Origin: JBAXGW01 sp037139195
GTDB taxonomy: Bacteria > Bacteroidota > Bacteroidia > Bacteroidales > JAHJDW01
Direction: 5' to 3'
Length of the DNA: 47,918 nt
NCBI GenBank assembly: GCA_037139195.1
Contig: JBAXGW010000032.1
Coordinates: forward strand, 1-47,918
Below the pieces are notes generated by a model. It was given only the letters and a program-made list of their open reading frames with translations. It was not told where the DNA came from and made no database searches. The position numbers were made by a program, and so were the translations under genes. Below, piece by piece: positions 26,208 to 35,293 of the stretch. The first letter of the stretch is position 1; each line of letters opens with the position of its first letter.

Positions 26208-28406
26208 TTATTTAATTAAGACTACACTTCCAGTTTTTAAAAATACTTTGCCATAAGGGTCAGTTGCAGTTACTTTATAAAGGTAACCATCTATATCATA
26301 AGGTAGATTTTTTTCAGTATTTATTCCATTCCAACCTTTTCTAGGGTCGGTACTCTCAAAAATTAATTGTCCCCAGCGATTATAAATTTCCATTTTAAAA
26401 TTCGTCATTCCAAATAAACCTAATGGTAAAGCTCTGAAAACATCATTATTTCCATCGCCACCATTTTTATTAGGAGAAAAAGCAGAAGGAAGATAAATAT
26501 CGTATTCTCTTACATAAACATGAACAATTACGGAATCAATTACAGCACACAAGTGAATACTATCCCAAGCAGTAACATAGTAAACAGTTGTTTGTTTGGG
26601 ATTTGCAGTTGGGTTTTCAATAAAAGGGTTATCAAGTCCATCAGTAGGAGTCCATTCGTAGCTTGTTCCACCAGTTGCCCATAATTGAGCTGGGAACATA
26701 AAGTCAATTGTTGTATCGCTACAAACTTCTAGCACAGGTGTTGGCAAAACAAAAACAATGACTGAATCGACAGACGAACCGCAAGCATTTGTAACTGTAA
26801 CTTTATATTGTTTTGTTTGGCTGGGTAAAATTGCCATTGAGGCAAAATTAAATCCATTATTCCAGTGGTAAGTTCCTCCACTTACTGCGGTTAATATCAT
26901 TTCTTGCCCGCGACATGCTTTAACTGTATCCTCTAAACCAGCATTTGGAAAGTTGAAAAATTTAAATTTCACAGTGTCAACAATTGAATCGGAACAAATA
27001 CTATATAATGTTGCTACAAAAACAACTGAGTCCAATGAAGCATCCTGTGGAGATGGAATGTAGGAGGCATTTAATCGGTTGGGATTAATAAAATGACCAA
27101 ACCCACTGCTAGTCCAATGTATAGAATTGTAATCATGGGCATTTGCAGAATTAAGTGTCAGTGTGTCGAGGCTACAGACTGCAGAGTCAGAACCTGCAAA
27201 TAGAGTTGGACTCCCAAAAATAGCTAATCGAACAGTATCTTTATAGGGACCACATTCTGCAAAAACGGTTAAAATTAAATTTGAAAAGCCGGCGGTAGTG
27301 TCCGCCGCAGAAGGAGTATAAGTTGGATGTAGTGCTAAATTATTGTCAAAAGTACCAGTTCCAGTAGTTGACCAAGATAGCGAATCGAAGTTAGACACTT
27401 CTGAATTGTTGAGAGTGTAATTATTCCCTATGCAAATCGTATCGTTTCCACCAGCAAAAGTAAAAGTAGGTGTTTTAAATGATATTATTATTTGATCAAA
27501 TGCAGTACCACAATATTTGCTTTTTGCAAATATAGATAGCGTAACAGACCCAATTATATAATCGGTTGTATCTGGCGAATAAATAGGATTAAGGATTAAC
27601 GTGTCATTTAAACTGCCTTCTCCAGAAACTCTCCATTCTAATGAATCGTAATTGTTTGCATTTGCAGTAATAAGTGCTATGTCTTCCCACGCACAAACAA
27701 GCGTGTCGTTACCTGCAAAAGCAGTAGGTGGTGAAACTAAAACAAGTTTCATAGAGTCCACATCGTTCCCACAACTAGAGCTAGCAGTAAGCTTTATCCA
27801 AACCGAGCCAAAAGTTTTGTCATTAATGCTTGGCGTATATGTAGTTGCAAGAGATGTTGGCATAGAAAAAACGCCATCACCGGAGGCAGACCATGATAGT
27901 GAATTATAAAACTGGGGAATAATTCCACTAACTGGATAGTCAGATGAAACACAAATAGTATCGTTTGAATTTACTGTTATACTTGGCAGATTTAATATTT
28001 CTAAATCAATACTATTTGAGGTGCCTTCTGTATATGGGTTTGATGCAATTACTCTTATTCGGTATGCGGTACCTGCTGGTGTATTTACAGGAATGATTCC
28101 GTTGATTAAACCAGATGAAGTTGCAGTCAAAGTTCCAATATTAATAGGAGTAGCAAAGCTCCCAAAGGCGTCTGATAGTTGTGCTGTAAATATATTTCCT
28201 GCATCAGCATCTCCACCACTTATTGTAAAAGGGATACTAACAGATGCTCCAGGGCAAAAAGGACTTCCAGAAATTATATCAGTTTGAATGGATATTAATA
28301 ATAGAGTAGAGTTGGTGCTTATAATAATCCTATTCCCATAAGTTGTTGAATTAAAACTTATTAGAAAAGCTAATATGTATAGAAAAACCCACTTTTTTTG
28401 AATCAT
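26208..28406 (-). CDS. Secreted multi-domain protein with type IX (gliding-motility type) C-terminal domain
   Basis: 732 residues. Signal peptide about 1-24 (ends NSTTYG). From about 145 to 490 it holds four repeats of about 85 residues, each starting with a variant of FAGNDTLVC and containing a LxWS.SG.G segment; these look like Ig/PKD-like adhesion modules. A further Ig-like part follows (YHWNNGFN, LWATGGTSYEWTPTDGLD). The last about 85 residues (YDIYLPSAFSPNKNGGDG, YNRWGQLIFES, GWNG, DGYLYKVTA, GSVVLIK) form the type B sorting domain recognised by the type IX secretion system. Expected on the surface or in the medium as an adhesin or matrix protein. Pairs with the PorP/SprF gene downstream. 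Confidence 0.93.
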   Translation of the reverse strand: MIQKKWVFLYILAFLISFNSTTYGNRIIISTNSTLLLISIQTDIISGSPFCPGASVSIPFTISGGDADAGNIFTAQLSDAFGSFATPINIGTLTATSSGLINGIIPVNTPAGTAYRIRVIASNPYTEGTSNSIDLEILNLPSITVNSNDTICVSSDYPVSGIIPQFYNSLSWSASGDGVFSMPTSLATTYTPSINDKTFGSVWIKLTASSSCGNDVDSMKLVLVSPPTAFAGNDTLVCAWEDIALITANANNYDSLEWRVSGEGSLNDTLILNPIYSPDTTDYIIGSVTLSIFAKSKYCGTAFDQIIISFKTPTFTFAGGNDTICIGNNYTLNNSEVSNFDSLSWSTTGTGTFDNNLALHPTYTPSAADTTAGFSNLILTVFAECGPYKDTVRLAIFGSPTLFAGSDSAVCSLDTLTLNSANAHDYNSIHWTSSGFGHFINPNRLNASYIPSPQDASLDSVVFVATLYSICSDSIVDTVKFKFFNFPNAGLEDTVKACRGQEMILTAVSGGTYHWNNGFNFASMAILPSQTKQYKVTVTNACGSSVDSVIVFVLPTPVLEVCSDTTIDFMFPAQLWATGGTSYEWTPTDGLDNPFIENPTANPKQTTVYYVTAWDSIHLCAVIDSVIVHVYVREYDIYLPSAFSPNKNGGDGNNDVFRALPLGLFGMTNFKMEIYNRWGQLIFESTDPRKGWNGINTEKNLPYDIDGYLYKVTATDPYGKVFLKTGSVVLIK

Positions 28407-28432
28407 GTCTAATTAAAAAACTTATTCATCTA

Positions 28433-28440
28433 CAAATTTA
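28433..28440 (-). promoter_or_regulatory. Promoter -7 box for the type IX cargo / PorP operon
   Basis: Minus-strand TAAATTTG (TAnnTTTG), 26 nt before the start codon of the cargo protein. No clear TTTG at -33. Confidence 0.45.
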
Positions 28441-28571
28441 CATGAATTTTATGAATTTTGAAAAAAATTTTTTTAATAAATTGACAATTATCAAGTTAAG
28501 GATTTGATTTTATAAAAACACATGCAATAGCTAAATGATATTTGTTCACATATTTGTTTTAGTTTTTTTTA

Positions 28572-28601
28572 TTGAAAACTATTAAAAAATAAATATCTTT
28601 G
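28572..28601 (+). promoter_or_regulatory. Promoter for the first glycosyltransferase
   Basis: TTG at 28572-28574, 19 nt spacer, then TATCTTTG at 28594-28601: both elements of the Bacteroidota promoter at normal spacing. ATG follows 31 nt later. Confidence 0.65.
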
Positions 28602-28632
28602 AAAATTATTTACCTTCTTACATTTTTAATAA

Positions 28633-29343
28633 ATGAAACTAAGCATAGTTATTCCTGCATATAATGAGGCAAAAACCATCCATTTAATACTCGCCCAAAT
28701 TTTAAAAGTTGAGCTAGTATTTAATATACATAAAGAGGTAATCATAATTAACGACTCTTCTACAGACAATACAGTATCAATAATTGAAGATTTTTTAAAA
28801 GAACATCCTTTAGCAAATATTAAATTATTTAATCAGATTGAAAATCAAGGTAAAGGAGCTGCTATACATAGAGGAATTGAAATTTCAACTGGCGATTTCT
28901 TAATAATTCAGGATGCTGATTTGGAATATAATCCAGAGGATTACAATTTGCTTTTAAAACAAATGTTTAACAATAATTCTGACGTAGTTTACGGTTCAAG
29001 ATTTATTGGTAATCAATTTCATAAAGCAGCTTTTTCTATACATACTTTTGGGAATAAATTTTTAACTAGATTATCAAATTTCTTTACCAAATTTAAATTA
29101 ACAGATATGGAAACTTGCTATAAATTATTCAGATCTGAAATCTTTAAAAGAATTGAATTAAAGGAAAAGCGATTTGGATTTGAACCAGAAATAACTGCAA
29201 AATTATCAAAATTATCAAATATTAAAATTTGCGAAGTTGGCATTTCTTATAATGGGAGAAACTATATAGAAGGCAAAAAAATAGGAGCTAAGGATGGTTT
29301 TAGAGCAATCTGGTGTATTTTGAAATATAATTTATTTTCATAA
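28633..29343 (+). CDS. GT2 glycosyltransferase, dolichol/polyprenyl-phosphate mannosyltransferase-like
   Basis: 236 residues, soluble GT-A fold without membrane helices. N-terminus KLSIVIPAYNEAKTIHLIL; sugar-nucleotide site INDSSTDNT; metal-binding DXD region IIQDADLEYNPEDY; GKGAAIHRGIEISTGD between them; late motif DMETCYKLFR and RFGFEPEITAKL, which I know from the DPMS-like subgroup that charges polyprenyl phosphate with a hexose at the inner membrane. The donor sugar cannot be read from sequence. Its stop overlaps the convergent gene at 29338 by 6 nt, so there is no terminator between them. Confidence 0.93.
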   Translation: MKLSIVIPAYNEAKTIHLILAQILKVELVFNIHKEVIIINDSSTDNTVSIIEDFLKEHPLANIKLFNQIENQGKGAAIHRGIEISTGDFLIIQDADLEYNPEDYNLLLKQMFNNNSDVVYGSRFIGNQFHKAAFSIHTFGNKFLTRLSNFFTKFKLTDMETCYKLFRSEIFKRIELKEKRFGFEPEITAKLSKLSNIKICEVGISYNGRNYIEGKKIGAKDGFRAIWCILKYNLFS

Positions 29344-30891
29344 TTTAAAGATACTTATATTATCATAAGTCCCTATTTGGTTTTTTAAAAAGGGTTTTAA
29401 GTATTCTTGATTAACTAAGGATGGGTCAAATATGATCAGATATTTAGCCCCCATTTCTTTAAATTTAATTATACGTTCTTCACCTTTTTCGGCATAGCCA
29501 AAATCGGTAAATCCTTTCTGATCCATTAGATACAAAGAGATATTAGGCGTAGGGTCGGGTATTGAAATGACTTTATCACTTCTTTTTATGCCGAGACTTC
29601 TTAAATACGGTTTTACAGTTTCTAAAGCTTTAAATGAATAACTGTAATACCAATGATACCAATCCCAATAATCAAATGTAGTTTTGTCAATGAATATCGA
29701 TGCCTTTACAATTCTATCTTTTGCATTGTATTTCATTCTGTTTATTACTGCGGTATGATAAATAAGCATTGACAGCGCTATAACAGCCAATGTTTTTATT
29801 GATTTTATTTCTAGAAAATTAGGATAATTTTTTTTAATAAGATCTAAAAAAGTTAATATAGTAAGAGGAATAATAATTAATAAATTAACTAAATAATAGT
29901 CATGAACATTGAAAACTTGAAAGAATAAAATTATAAAAGCAAAAACTCCTGCAAAAGTTATTACATTTACTGAAATTAGAAATTTGTTTGCCTTTTTATA
30001 GTTTATTAAAGAAAAAATAAACATAAACAAAACGATGAAAAGTGCAGTTATATTAAGAAAGCTAGGAAGCAAATCATTATACAGTGCGACTGCCATCGTT
30101 TTTATCTGAAGCGCATTCATCTTCCAAATAGGCAATATTCCTTGTAAAAATAGTCCGTCATTATTTGCTGAATTATAAATGTTAGCATATTTTAGCCATG
30201 CAAATATTAGAATAATAACAATTATAAATGGTGAAATAGTATAAACTGGGTAGGATTTTCTTTTCTTAATAATTAGGTATATCTGAAATGGAATTAAGGC
30301 AACAAAAATTAATAAGGAAGACAACTTAATTAATCCAGCCAAAAGAAAAAATACACATGCTAGATATAATGCATTTCTGACATTTGTGGAGTAGTACTTC
30401 CAGATATAATAGCATGCAATCAAAGCTAATCCCAAAGCAGGTCCATCTGCAATAAAACTATTAGAGTAGTAAACTAAAATTGGAGATGTAAACAAAAACA
30501 ATACGGAAAAGATTGACCAAAAAGAGCTTTGTAATTGAGATTTGAACAGTTTGTACAAATGATATAATCCTGTGAAAACAATTAATAAATTAAATATTCT
30601 AAATATACTTTCATGCTGCCCAAATAACTTCCATAAATTTCCTATTATAAAATATATGATAGGAAATTCGGCAACTACTTTTCCGTTTCCTTTTGCTCCA
30701 ATCCAGTTTATAGATGGCTCTAAAAAATTTAAGTTTTCTCGAAAGTAGTTTAAAGTAACAGATAAGCAATCAGTCTGTCTCCATTGATGGATTGAATAAG
30801 GTCCAATGAACAATATTTCCTGAAAATTATATGCAAGTGAAAGAAGAATTAGCAGAAAAAAAAGAACTAAAGCTGGTTTTTTTATAAACAT
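29338..30891 (-). CDS. Polytopic membrane glycosyltransferase, GT39/ArnT-like
   Basis: 517 residues with about 10-12 membrane helices. The first periplasmic loop has SIHQWRQTDCLS, whose Asp fits the catalytic acidic residue of GT-C enzymes that use lipid-linked sugars; EFPIIYFIIGNLWKLFG and ESIFRIFNLL follow as in Bacteroidota GT39-like proteins. The C-terminal part (about 400-517) is soluble (VISIPDPTPNISLYLMDQKG, YLIIFDPSLVNQ). Probably adds a sugar from polyprenyl-phosphate to a lipid or glycan on the periplasmic side; the DPMS-like enzyme encoded convergently could supply that donor. Last gene of a four-gene minus-strand operon, 36 nt after the previous one. Confidence 0.85.
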   Translation of the reverse strand: MFIKKPALVLFFLLILLSLAYNFQEILFIGPYSIHQWRQTDCLSVTLNYFRENLNFLEPSINWIGAKGNGKVVAEFPIIYFIIGNLWKLFGQHESIFRIFNLLIVFTGLYHLYKLFKSQLQSSFWSIFSVLFLFTSPILVYYSNSFIADGPALGLALIACYYIWKYYSTNVRNALYLACVFFLLAGLIKLSSLLIFVALIPFQIYLIIKKRKSYPVYTISPFIIVIILIFAWLKYANIYNSANNDGLFLQGILPIWKMNALQIKTMAVALYNDLLPSFLNITALFIVLFMFIFSLINYKKANKFLISVNVITFAGVFAFIILFFQVFNVHDYYLVNLLIIIPLTILTFLDLIKKNYPNFLEIKSIKTLAVIALSMLIYHTAVINRMKYNAKDRIVKASIFIDKTTFDYWDWYHWYYSYSFKALETVKPYLRSLGIKRSDKVISIPDPTPNISLYLMDQKGFTDFGYAEKGEERIIKFKEMGAKYLIIFDPSLVNQEYLKPFLKNQIGTYDNISIFKL

Positions 30892-30927
30892 AACGATTGA
30901 AATTTATTTAAAAAAATAGGGCTAATT

Positions 30928-33342
30928 TTAATTCGTTTTTATGTAAATCATATTGTTATAAAACAATGAATTTTTATTCTTTTGATATACATTATTCGAT
31001 TCTTTTCTAATCAAGAGATTATCTATATAAATATAATTTTTTGGTTTAATATCTTGGTTCTGAACTACTATTTTTAATTTTGAATTAGGCTCAACATCGT
31101 TGATAGTATATTCAAAAAGACCCCATTCCTTGTCTATCGTATTAATGTTTCTTGCAATATCAGTATATTGAGTTGATATATTCTTTGTAGAGTCAGAATT
31201 TGATAAGTCTATAATAACTTGTGTTCTTGGAATTAAATCTTTTAAAATAGAATTAACCCAAAATGAAACAACATAATTTGCTTTTGAATTTGTGCTATTT
31301 TTATTAATAATATAATTGCATACTTGAATATATTTTGATACATCTCCTGATAGAGCCCCTTTTCCTTGATATGAAACGTTGGATTTTATTTGTTCAAAAT
31401 CATTGAAAACTATATTGTCTGATGAGTCTAATACTTCAAATTTTTCTTTCGCAAAAAGCCTTGTGTTCGAATAAATTTTTAAAGATTCATTATAAAGATT
31501 TTCTGCTAGTTTTGATAATTCGATATATGGAAGATTATAGAAGTTTATGATGCTAGTTGAACATAATAGGCTTGATTTTGATATTAAATTATTTTCAGAT
31601 TTTGAAAGGGTAGAATTTTTTAATACCATTAATAATAATGGTTTTTTCGAATGATAGCTATTGATTACCTCAGGAAATCTGTATGGTTCTATTGCTAATT
31701 GCCAGCAATTATAAGATTGGTTGATTGAAGTTCGACTAGATATTGATGCATTTACTGGAAGTCCTGTTTTTATTGAAGCAATGTAAGCATAATAATCAAT
31801 ATTGTCTTTCGGAGCAACGCCAAAACTTTCGGATCCAATATGGAAATAGGGCAAAGGCATTATTGCTTGATAATCTGATGGCTTAATATTTTTTAACCAT
31901 GAATTGTTTTCAGAAATATTATTATCATCGAGTAGTTCAGCCGATTCGTTTTCTAAAAAACTTGATATTGATTTAATGTTTTTATAGGAATCGTAGCTTA
32001 CAACTGTTAATGCCGTTATTAGTATTGCATTTCGCAGAATCTTATTTTTTAGTTTTGTTGAAATACAATAGAAACCTATGATATTGATGATGTAGAAAAA
32101 TATCCAAGAAAAACGTCCAATGCCTCTAAATTGTTTCAAAGGACCCATGTATTTTAGCATGTCTTTATCTAGCACAAAAGGCCATGCGAAAGATATTATC
32201 AAACTGACAAATGCAGTAAATAATAAAAAATTAACAATATTATTATCTGTAAGATGAATAGTATACCATTTTTTATTTATTAATTTAAATAACCCTAAAC
32301 AAATAATTGCTAGTACAAGTATCGATATTATTGATATTGAGCCGAAAAAAGGAATTATCGAAAATATTCCGAAAATAATAAAATACATAAATGTTGCAAA
32401 ATGCCCAATATACGACCAGCCTTCCCATTCTACATTTGGCATTGAAAAAGTGTTTTTAATGGTGCTATTAATAAAATCATTATCAGGGAAAAACACACCC
32501 GATATTCCACTTTTGCATACAAAAAATCCCCAAGGATTATTAGTTCTATTGATTGCATCATCGGTGAAATATATCCATGTTAATAGCACTATATATGGAA
32601 CTAAAACTTGAACAGATAAATGCAAGAGACGCTTGGTTAATTTGGTTTTTGAATAATCACAGATAGTTTCCCAAATAAAATAACAAGCAACAATTAACGA
32701 TATAAATACAAAATTATACATGTGGAAACATGCCATTGTGAATGAGAATAGCGCGATAATCCAGCTGATCCACTTATTCTTGTTTTCATCAAAAAGTAGT
32801 ATAAGATAAATTGTTATTGGTATAACAAAATGATAACTTAAGGAAAAATGACCCGGGAAACGCCAAATCATTGGCGATAAGTATGCAATAGCTACTGCTG
32901 CAATTGCTGAAACAACTATATTTACGTTTAATTTTGCAAAAATTAGATATATAAATGCAGCAGAAATTACCACTGAAAAAATCATTGCTAGATTCACAAT
33001 CCCAATGATTTGAAGAAAAGATATTGGATAAATATTGTCGTTAATAAGTTTTAAAAAAGTAGAAAGTGGAACTTGATTATTGGTAAACAAAACTTGATCG
33101 CCGTAAGGATAATTTTGAGAAAATGAGTATGAAAAGCTATGGTCGTACTTGATATGGTAAATAGTATTAAAATAGCTTTGAAAACCATCACCATTTATTG
33201 CAAAACAATATTGGGAGGGGTGCAATAATATACAGCCAAAAAACACGCATAATACAATAAAAGCAAGGATTATAGTGAGGAATAATCCAATTAATTTCCC
33301 TCTTTTTTCAATAAATTTAGCAAAATCAAATTTCAATGTCAT
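30928..33342 (-). CDS. Large polytopic membrane protein with C-terminal carbohydrate-binding-like domain
   Basis: 804 residues. About 11 membrane helices in the first 450 residues, then a soluble part of about 350. The first loop (FAINGDGFQSYFNTIYHIKY) carries an acidic pair after the first helix, as in GT-C glycosyltransferases and YfhO-like proteins. Residues about 640-790 (VFNDFEQIKSNVSYQGKG, then NYVVSFWVNS, LFEYTINDVEP and YIYIDNLLIRKE) look like a jelly-roll carbohydrate-binding module. I do not recognise a named family for the whole. Overlaps the preceding GT2 gene by 17 nt, so strongly coupled. Likely a glycosyltransferase or glycan-handling protein of the envelope. Confidence 0.78.
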   Translation of the reverse strand: MTLKFDFAKFIEKRGKLIGLFLTIILAFIVLCVFFGCILLHPSQYCFAINGDGFQSYFNTIYHIKYDHSFSYSFSQNYPYGDQVLFTNNQVPLSTFLKLINDNIYPISFLQIIGIVNLAMIFSVVISAAFIYLIFAKLNVNIVVSAIAAVAIAYLSPMIWRFPGHFSLSYHFVIPITIYLILLFDENKNKWISWIIALFSFTMACFHMYNFVFISLIVACYFIWETICDYSKTKLTKRLLHLSVQVLVPYIVLLTWIYFTDDAINRTNNPWGFFVCKSGISGVFFPDNDFINSTIKNTFSMPNVEWEGWSYIGHFATFMYFIIFGIFSIIPFFGSISIISILVLAIICLGLFKLINKKWYTIHLTDNNIVNFLLFTAFVSLIISFAWPFVLDKDMLKYMGPLKQFRGIGRFSWIFFYIINIIGFYCISTKLKNKILRNAILITALTVVSYDSYKNIKSISSFLENESAELLDDNNISENNSWLKNIKPSDYQAIMPLPYFHIGSESFGVAPKDNIDYYAYIASIKTGLPVNASISSRTSINQSYNCWQLAIEPYRFPEVINSYHSKKPLLLMVLKNSTLSKSENNLISKSSLLCSTSIINFYNLPYIELSKLAENLYNESLKIYSNTRLFAKEKFEVLDSSDNIVFNDFEQIKSNVSYQGKGALSGDVSKYIQVCNYIINKNSTNSKANYVVSFWVNSILKDLIPRTQVIIDLSNSDSTKNISTQYTDIARNINTIDKEWGLFEYTINDVEPNSKLKIVVQNQDIKPKNYIYIDNLLIRKESNNVYQKNKNSLFYNNMIYIKTN

Positions 33343-34264
33343 CGCTTGTCTTGTTTATTATATATAAAGGTCTATTTTTTATTTCAATAAATATTTTACC
33401 AAGATATTCGCCAAAAATGCCAAGTGTTATTAGTTGTATTCCTCCGATAAATAATACCGAAAGCAAAATTGAAGTCCAACCGGGTATAGTTTTGCCTTGA
33501 ATGTTTGAAATTATTGCGAAAATGGAGTAGACTAATGCAATTAGAGAAACCATAAAGCCAGAGTAAAGAGCCAAACGAAGTGGTTTTGACGAAAAGGATG
33601 TAATTCCAGAAATAGCAAATTTCAACATTTTACTAAATGTGTATTTTGACACACCTGCTGTTCTGGATGGTGCATTGTAAATGATAAAGGCTTGCGAGAA
33701 GCCCATCCAGCTTACTAATCCTCTGGTAAAACGGTCTTTTTCTTTAATTTCTAAAAAAGCTTCAGCCACTTTCTTTGTTATTAATCTAAAGTCGGCAGCT
33801 CCTGGTTCTATTCTAATATCTGAAAATGAATTGATGATTTTATAAAAAACCGTTGATGTTATTTTTTTTATTTGCCCAGCATCTTCGGTTTCAATGCGTT
33901 TTGTATTAACAATTTCGAAGCCTTCTAGATGTTTAGCGTATAAATCGGGGATTAAACTTGGCGGATGTTGTAAATCAGCATCCATTGAAATAATTACATC
34001 TCCTTTTGCTTTTGCAATTCCTGCAGCTAAAGCAGCTTGATGACCAAAATTTCGAGAAAATGATATTCCTCTGACATTAGGATCTAATTTTTTTATTTGC
34101 AGGATTCTTATAAAAGACTCATCTGTGCTGCCATCATCTATAAATAGTATTTCATATTTGCAAGACATGGGCTTTAAAACTGCCATTAATTCTACATAAA
34201 GTTTATCAATATTATCCTCTTCATTTAACAAAGGAATAACGATGCTTAAATTTGGCTTGTTCAT
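33326..34264 (-). CDS. GT2 glycosyltransferase, GtrB/ArnC-like
   Basis: 312 residues. GT-A domain 1-225: NLSIVIPLLNEEDNIDKLY, FIDDGSTDESF, NFGHQAALAAGIAKAKGD, ISMDADLQHPPSLIP (DXD), ADFRLITKKVAEAFLEI and RFTRGLVSWMGF. Two C-terminal membrane helices at about 232-255 and 267-290 with GWTSILLSVLFIGGIQLI and GIFGEYLGKIFIEIKNRP. This layout is that of polyprenyl-phosphate glucosyl- or aminosugar transferases acting on the inner leaflet. Paralog of the gene at 35294. Starts overlapping the methyltransferase stop by 4 nt and overlaps the next gene by 17 nt. Confidence 0.95.
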   Translation of the reverse strand: MNKPNLSIVIPLLNEEDNIDKLYVELMAVLKPMSCKYEILFIDDGSTDESFIRILQIKKLDPNVRGISFSRNFGHQAALAAGIAKAKGDVIISMDADLQHPPSLIPDLYAKHLEGFEIVNTKRIETEDAGQIKKITSTVFYKIINSFSDIRIEPGAADFRLITKKVAEAFLEIKEKDRFTRGLVSWMGFSQAFIIYNAPSRTAGVSKYTFSKMLKFAISGITSFSSKPLRLALYSGFMVSLIALVYSIFAIISNIQGKTIPGWTSILLSVLFIGGIQLITLGIFGEYLGKIFIEIKNRPLYIINKTSDDIEI

Positions 34265-35109
34265 TTTTTTTCAGCGATTAAAAATAAAAGGTCATAGGTA
34301 TTTATATTAAAATAGCTGTTTTCGGGAATACGATTGTAAATACCATTTATTATTTTGGAAGTAGATTGTTTATTCAGCAAAAATAACGAATAAAAAATTT
34401 GCTTTAAGCTTCTAGAAACAGATGGATAAAACACTTTTTTAGTGATAAATCCTTCATTTTCTAACAAACGAGATAATGTTTGTTTCGAAAAATAATGCAA
34501 ATGAGAAGGCGGATGGATTTGACGCCATTTACTACCTTGAATTTTTGCCAATAAAGAACTTATATCTCCAGTAGAAATATATATTCGAGAGCCAGATTTG
34601 CTCTGTTCGCTTAGTTTTTTAATAAATAGCGCAGGATTTGGCAAATGTTCAATTACATCCCATAAAAAAATATCAGAGTAATTGTTGTTTATAGTATTAT
34701 TTAAATAGTTTTCACATTTTACATTCAACTTTAACTCTTCGTTTGCATGTTTACATGCTTCGGGAACAACATCGTAGCCAATATAATCAGTTGTTGGATA
34801 TTCTTTTTTCAATAATTCGCCAAATAAACCGTACGCACAGCCAATTTCAATAGCATTGCTTGGATTGAAATTTGGATATATCTTTTTAATTTCTAAAAGT
34901 CTGTTTTTGAAGTTTTTAACTATTCCGTCTTTATCCGACAAATAGTTTAGGTATTCACCTCCTTTAAAATAATTTTCTGAGTATATTTCAGATAGTACTA
35001 CATCAGAAATTTCGGTATTTGCTGTAATAAAGCCACATTGATTGCACCTTTTAAGCGTGTTGTTATATAAGAGTTTGCTTGAGGAACTTTCACAAATAAT
35101 GCAATTCAT
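34261..35109 (-). CDS. SAM-dependent methyltransferase with N-terminal zinc-ribbon
   Basis: 282 residues. Begins with two CxxC pairs (MNCIICES and RCNQCGF) that fit a small zinc-binding knuckle, common in sugar-modifying methyltransferases of glycan loci. The Rossmann part has AIEIGCAYGLFGELLKKEYP (SAM motif I), YIGYDVVPEACKHA, DIFLWDVIEHLPNPALFI (motif with Asp and the HLP signature) and LHYFSKQTLSRLLENEGF. Substrate is probably a sugar or lipid-linked sugar, judged from position. First gene of the minus-strand glycan operon. Confidence 0.9.
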   Translation of the reverse strand: MNCIICESSSSKLLYNNTLKRCNQCGFITANTEISDVVLSEIYSENYFKGGEYLNYLSDKDGIVKNFKNRLLEIKKIYPNFNPSNAIEIGCAYGLFGELLKKEYPTTDYIGYDVVPEACKHANEELKLNVKCENYLNNTINNNYSDIFLWDVIEHLPNPALFIKKLSEQSKSGSRIYISTGDISSLLAKIQGSKWRQIHPPSHLHYFSKQTLSRLLENEGFITKKVFYPSVSRSLKQIFYSLFLLNKQSTSKIINGIYNRIPENSYFNINTYDLLFLIAEKK

Positions 35110-35137
35110 GGTTCTAATTCATAGATTAATATATTCA

Positions 35138-35145
35138 CAAAGGTA
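35138..35145 (-). promoter_or_regulatory. Promoter -7 box for the glycan operon
   Basis: Minus-strand TACCTTTG (TAnnTTTG), 28 nt before the methyltransferase start. No convincing -33 element. Confidence 0.5.
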
Positions 35146-35251
35146 AAAAAAAATATATGGTTAAAATAAAAATAATTGTTCATTGATATTTTGTTTTTTC
35201 AGGCAAACTAATGAAGCATTATAAATTCAGTTTTTTTATGTTCTTTTTATT

Positions 35252-35282
35252 TACATTTGCATAATTAACATTTGCATAATTA
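35252..35282 (+). promoter_or_regulatory. Promoter -7 box inside a 15-bp tandem duplication
   Basis: TACATTTG at 35252-35259 is a full -7 match. Its last 7 bases belong to a 15-bp unit, ACATTTGCATAATTA, found twice head to tail without mismatch (35253-35267 and 35268-35282). The second copy reads AACATTTG and so has lost the T of the consensus. ATG of the GT2 gene is at 35294. Confidence 0.6.
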
Positions 35283-35293
35283 ATTGCTATAAG

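Noticed and set aside
27652..28287. Plus-strand ORFs (85 and 88 codons) opposite the type IX cargo gene
   Set aside because: Antisense shadows of the repeats; no promoter or family features.
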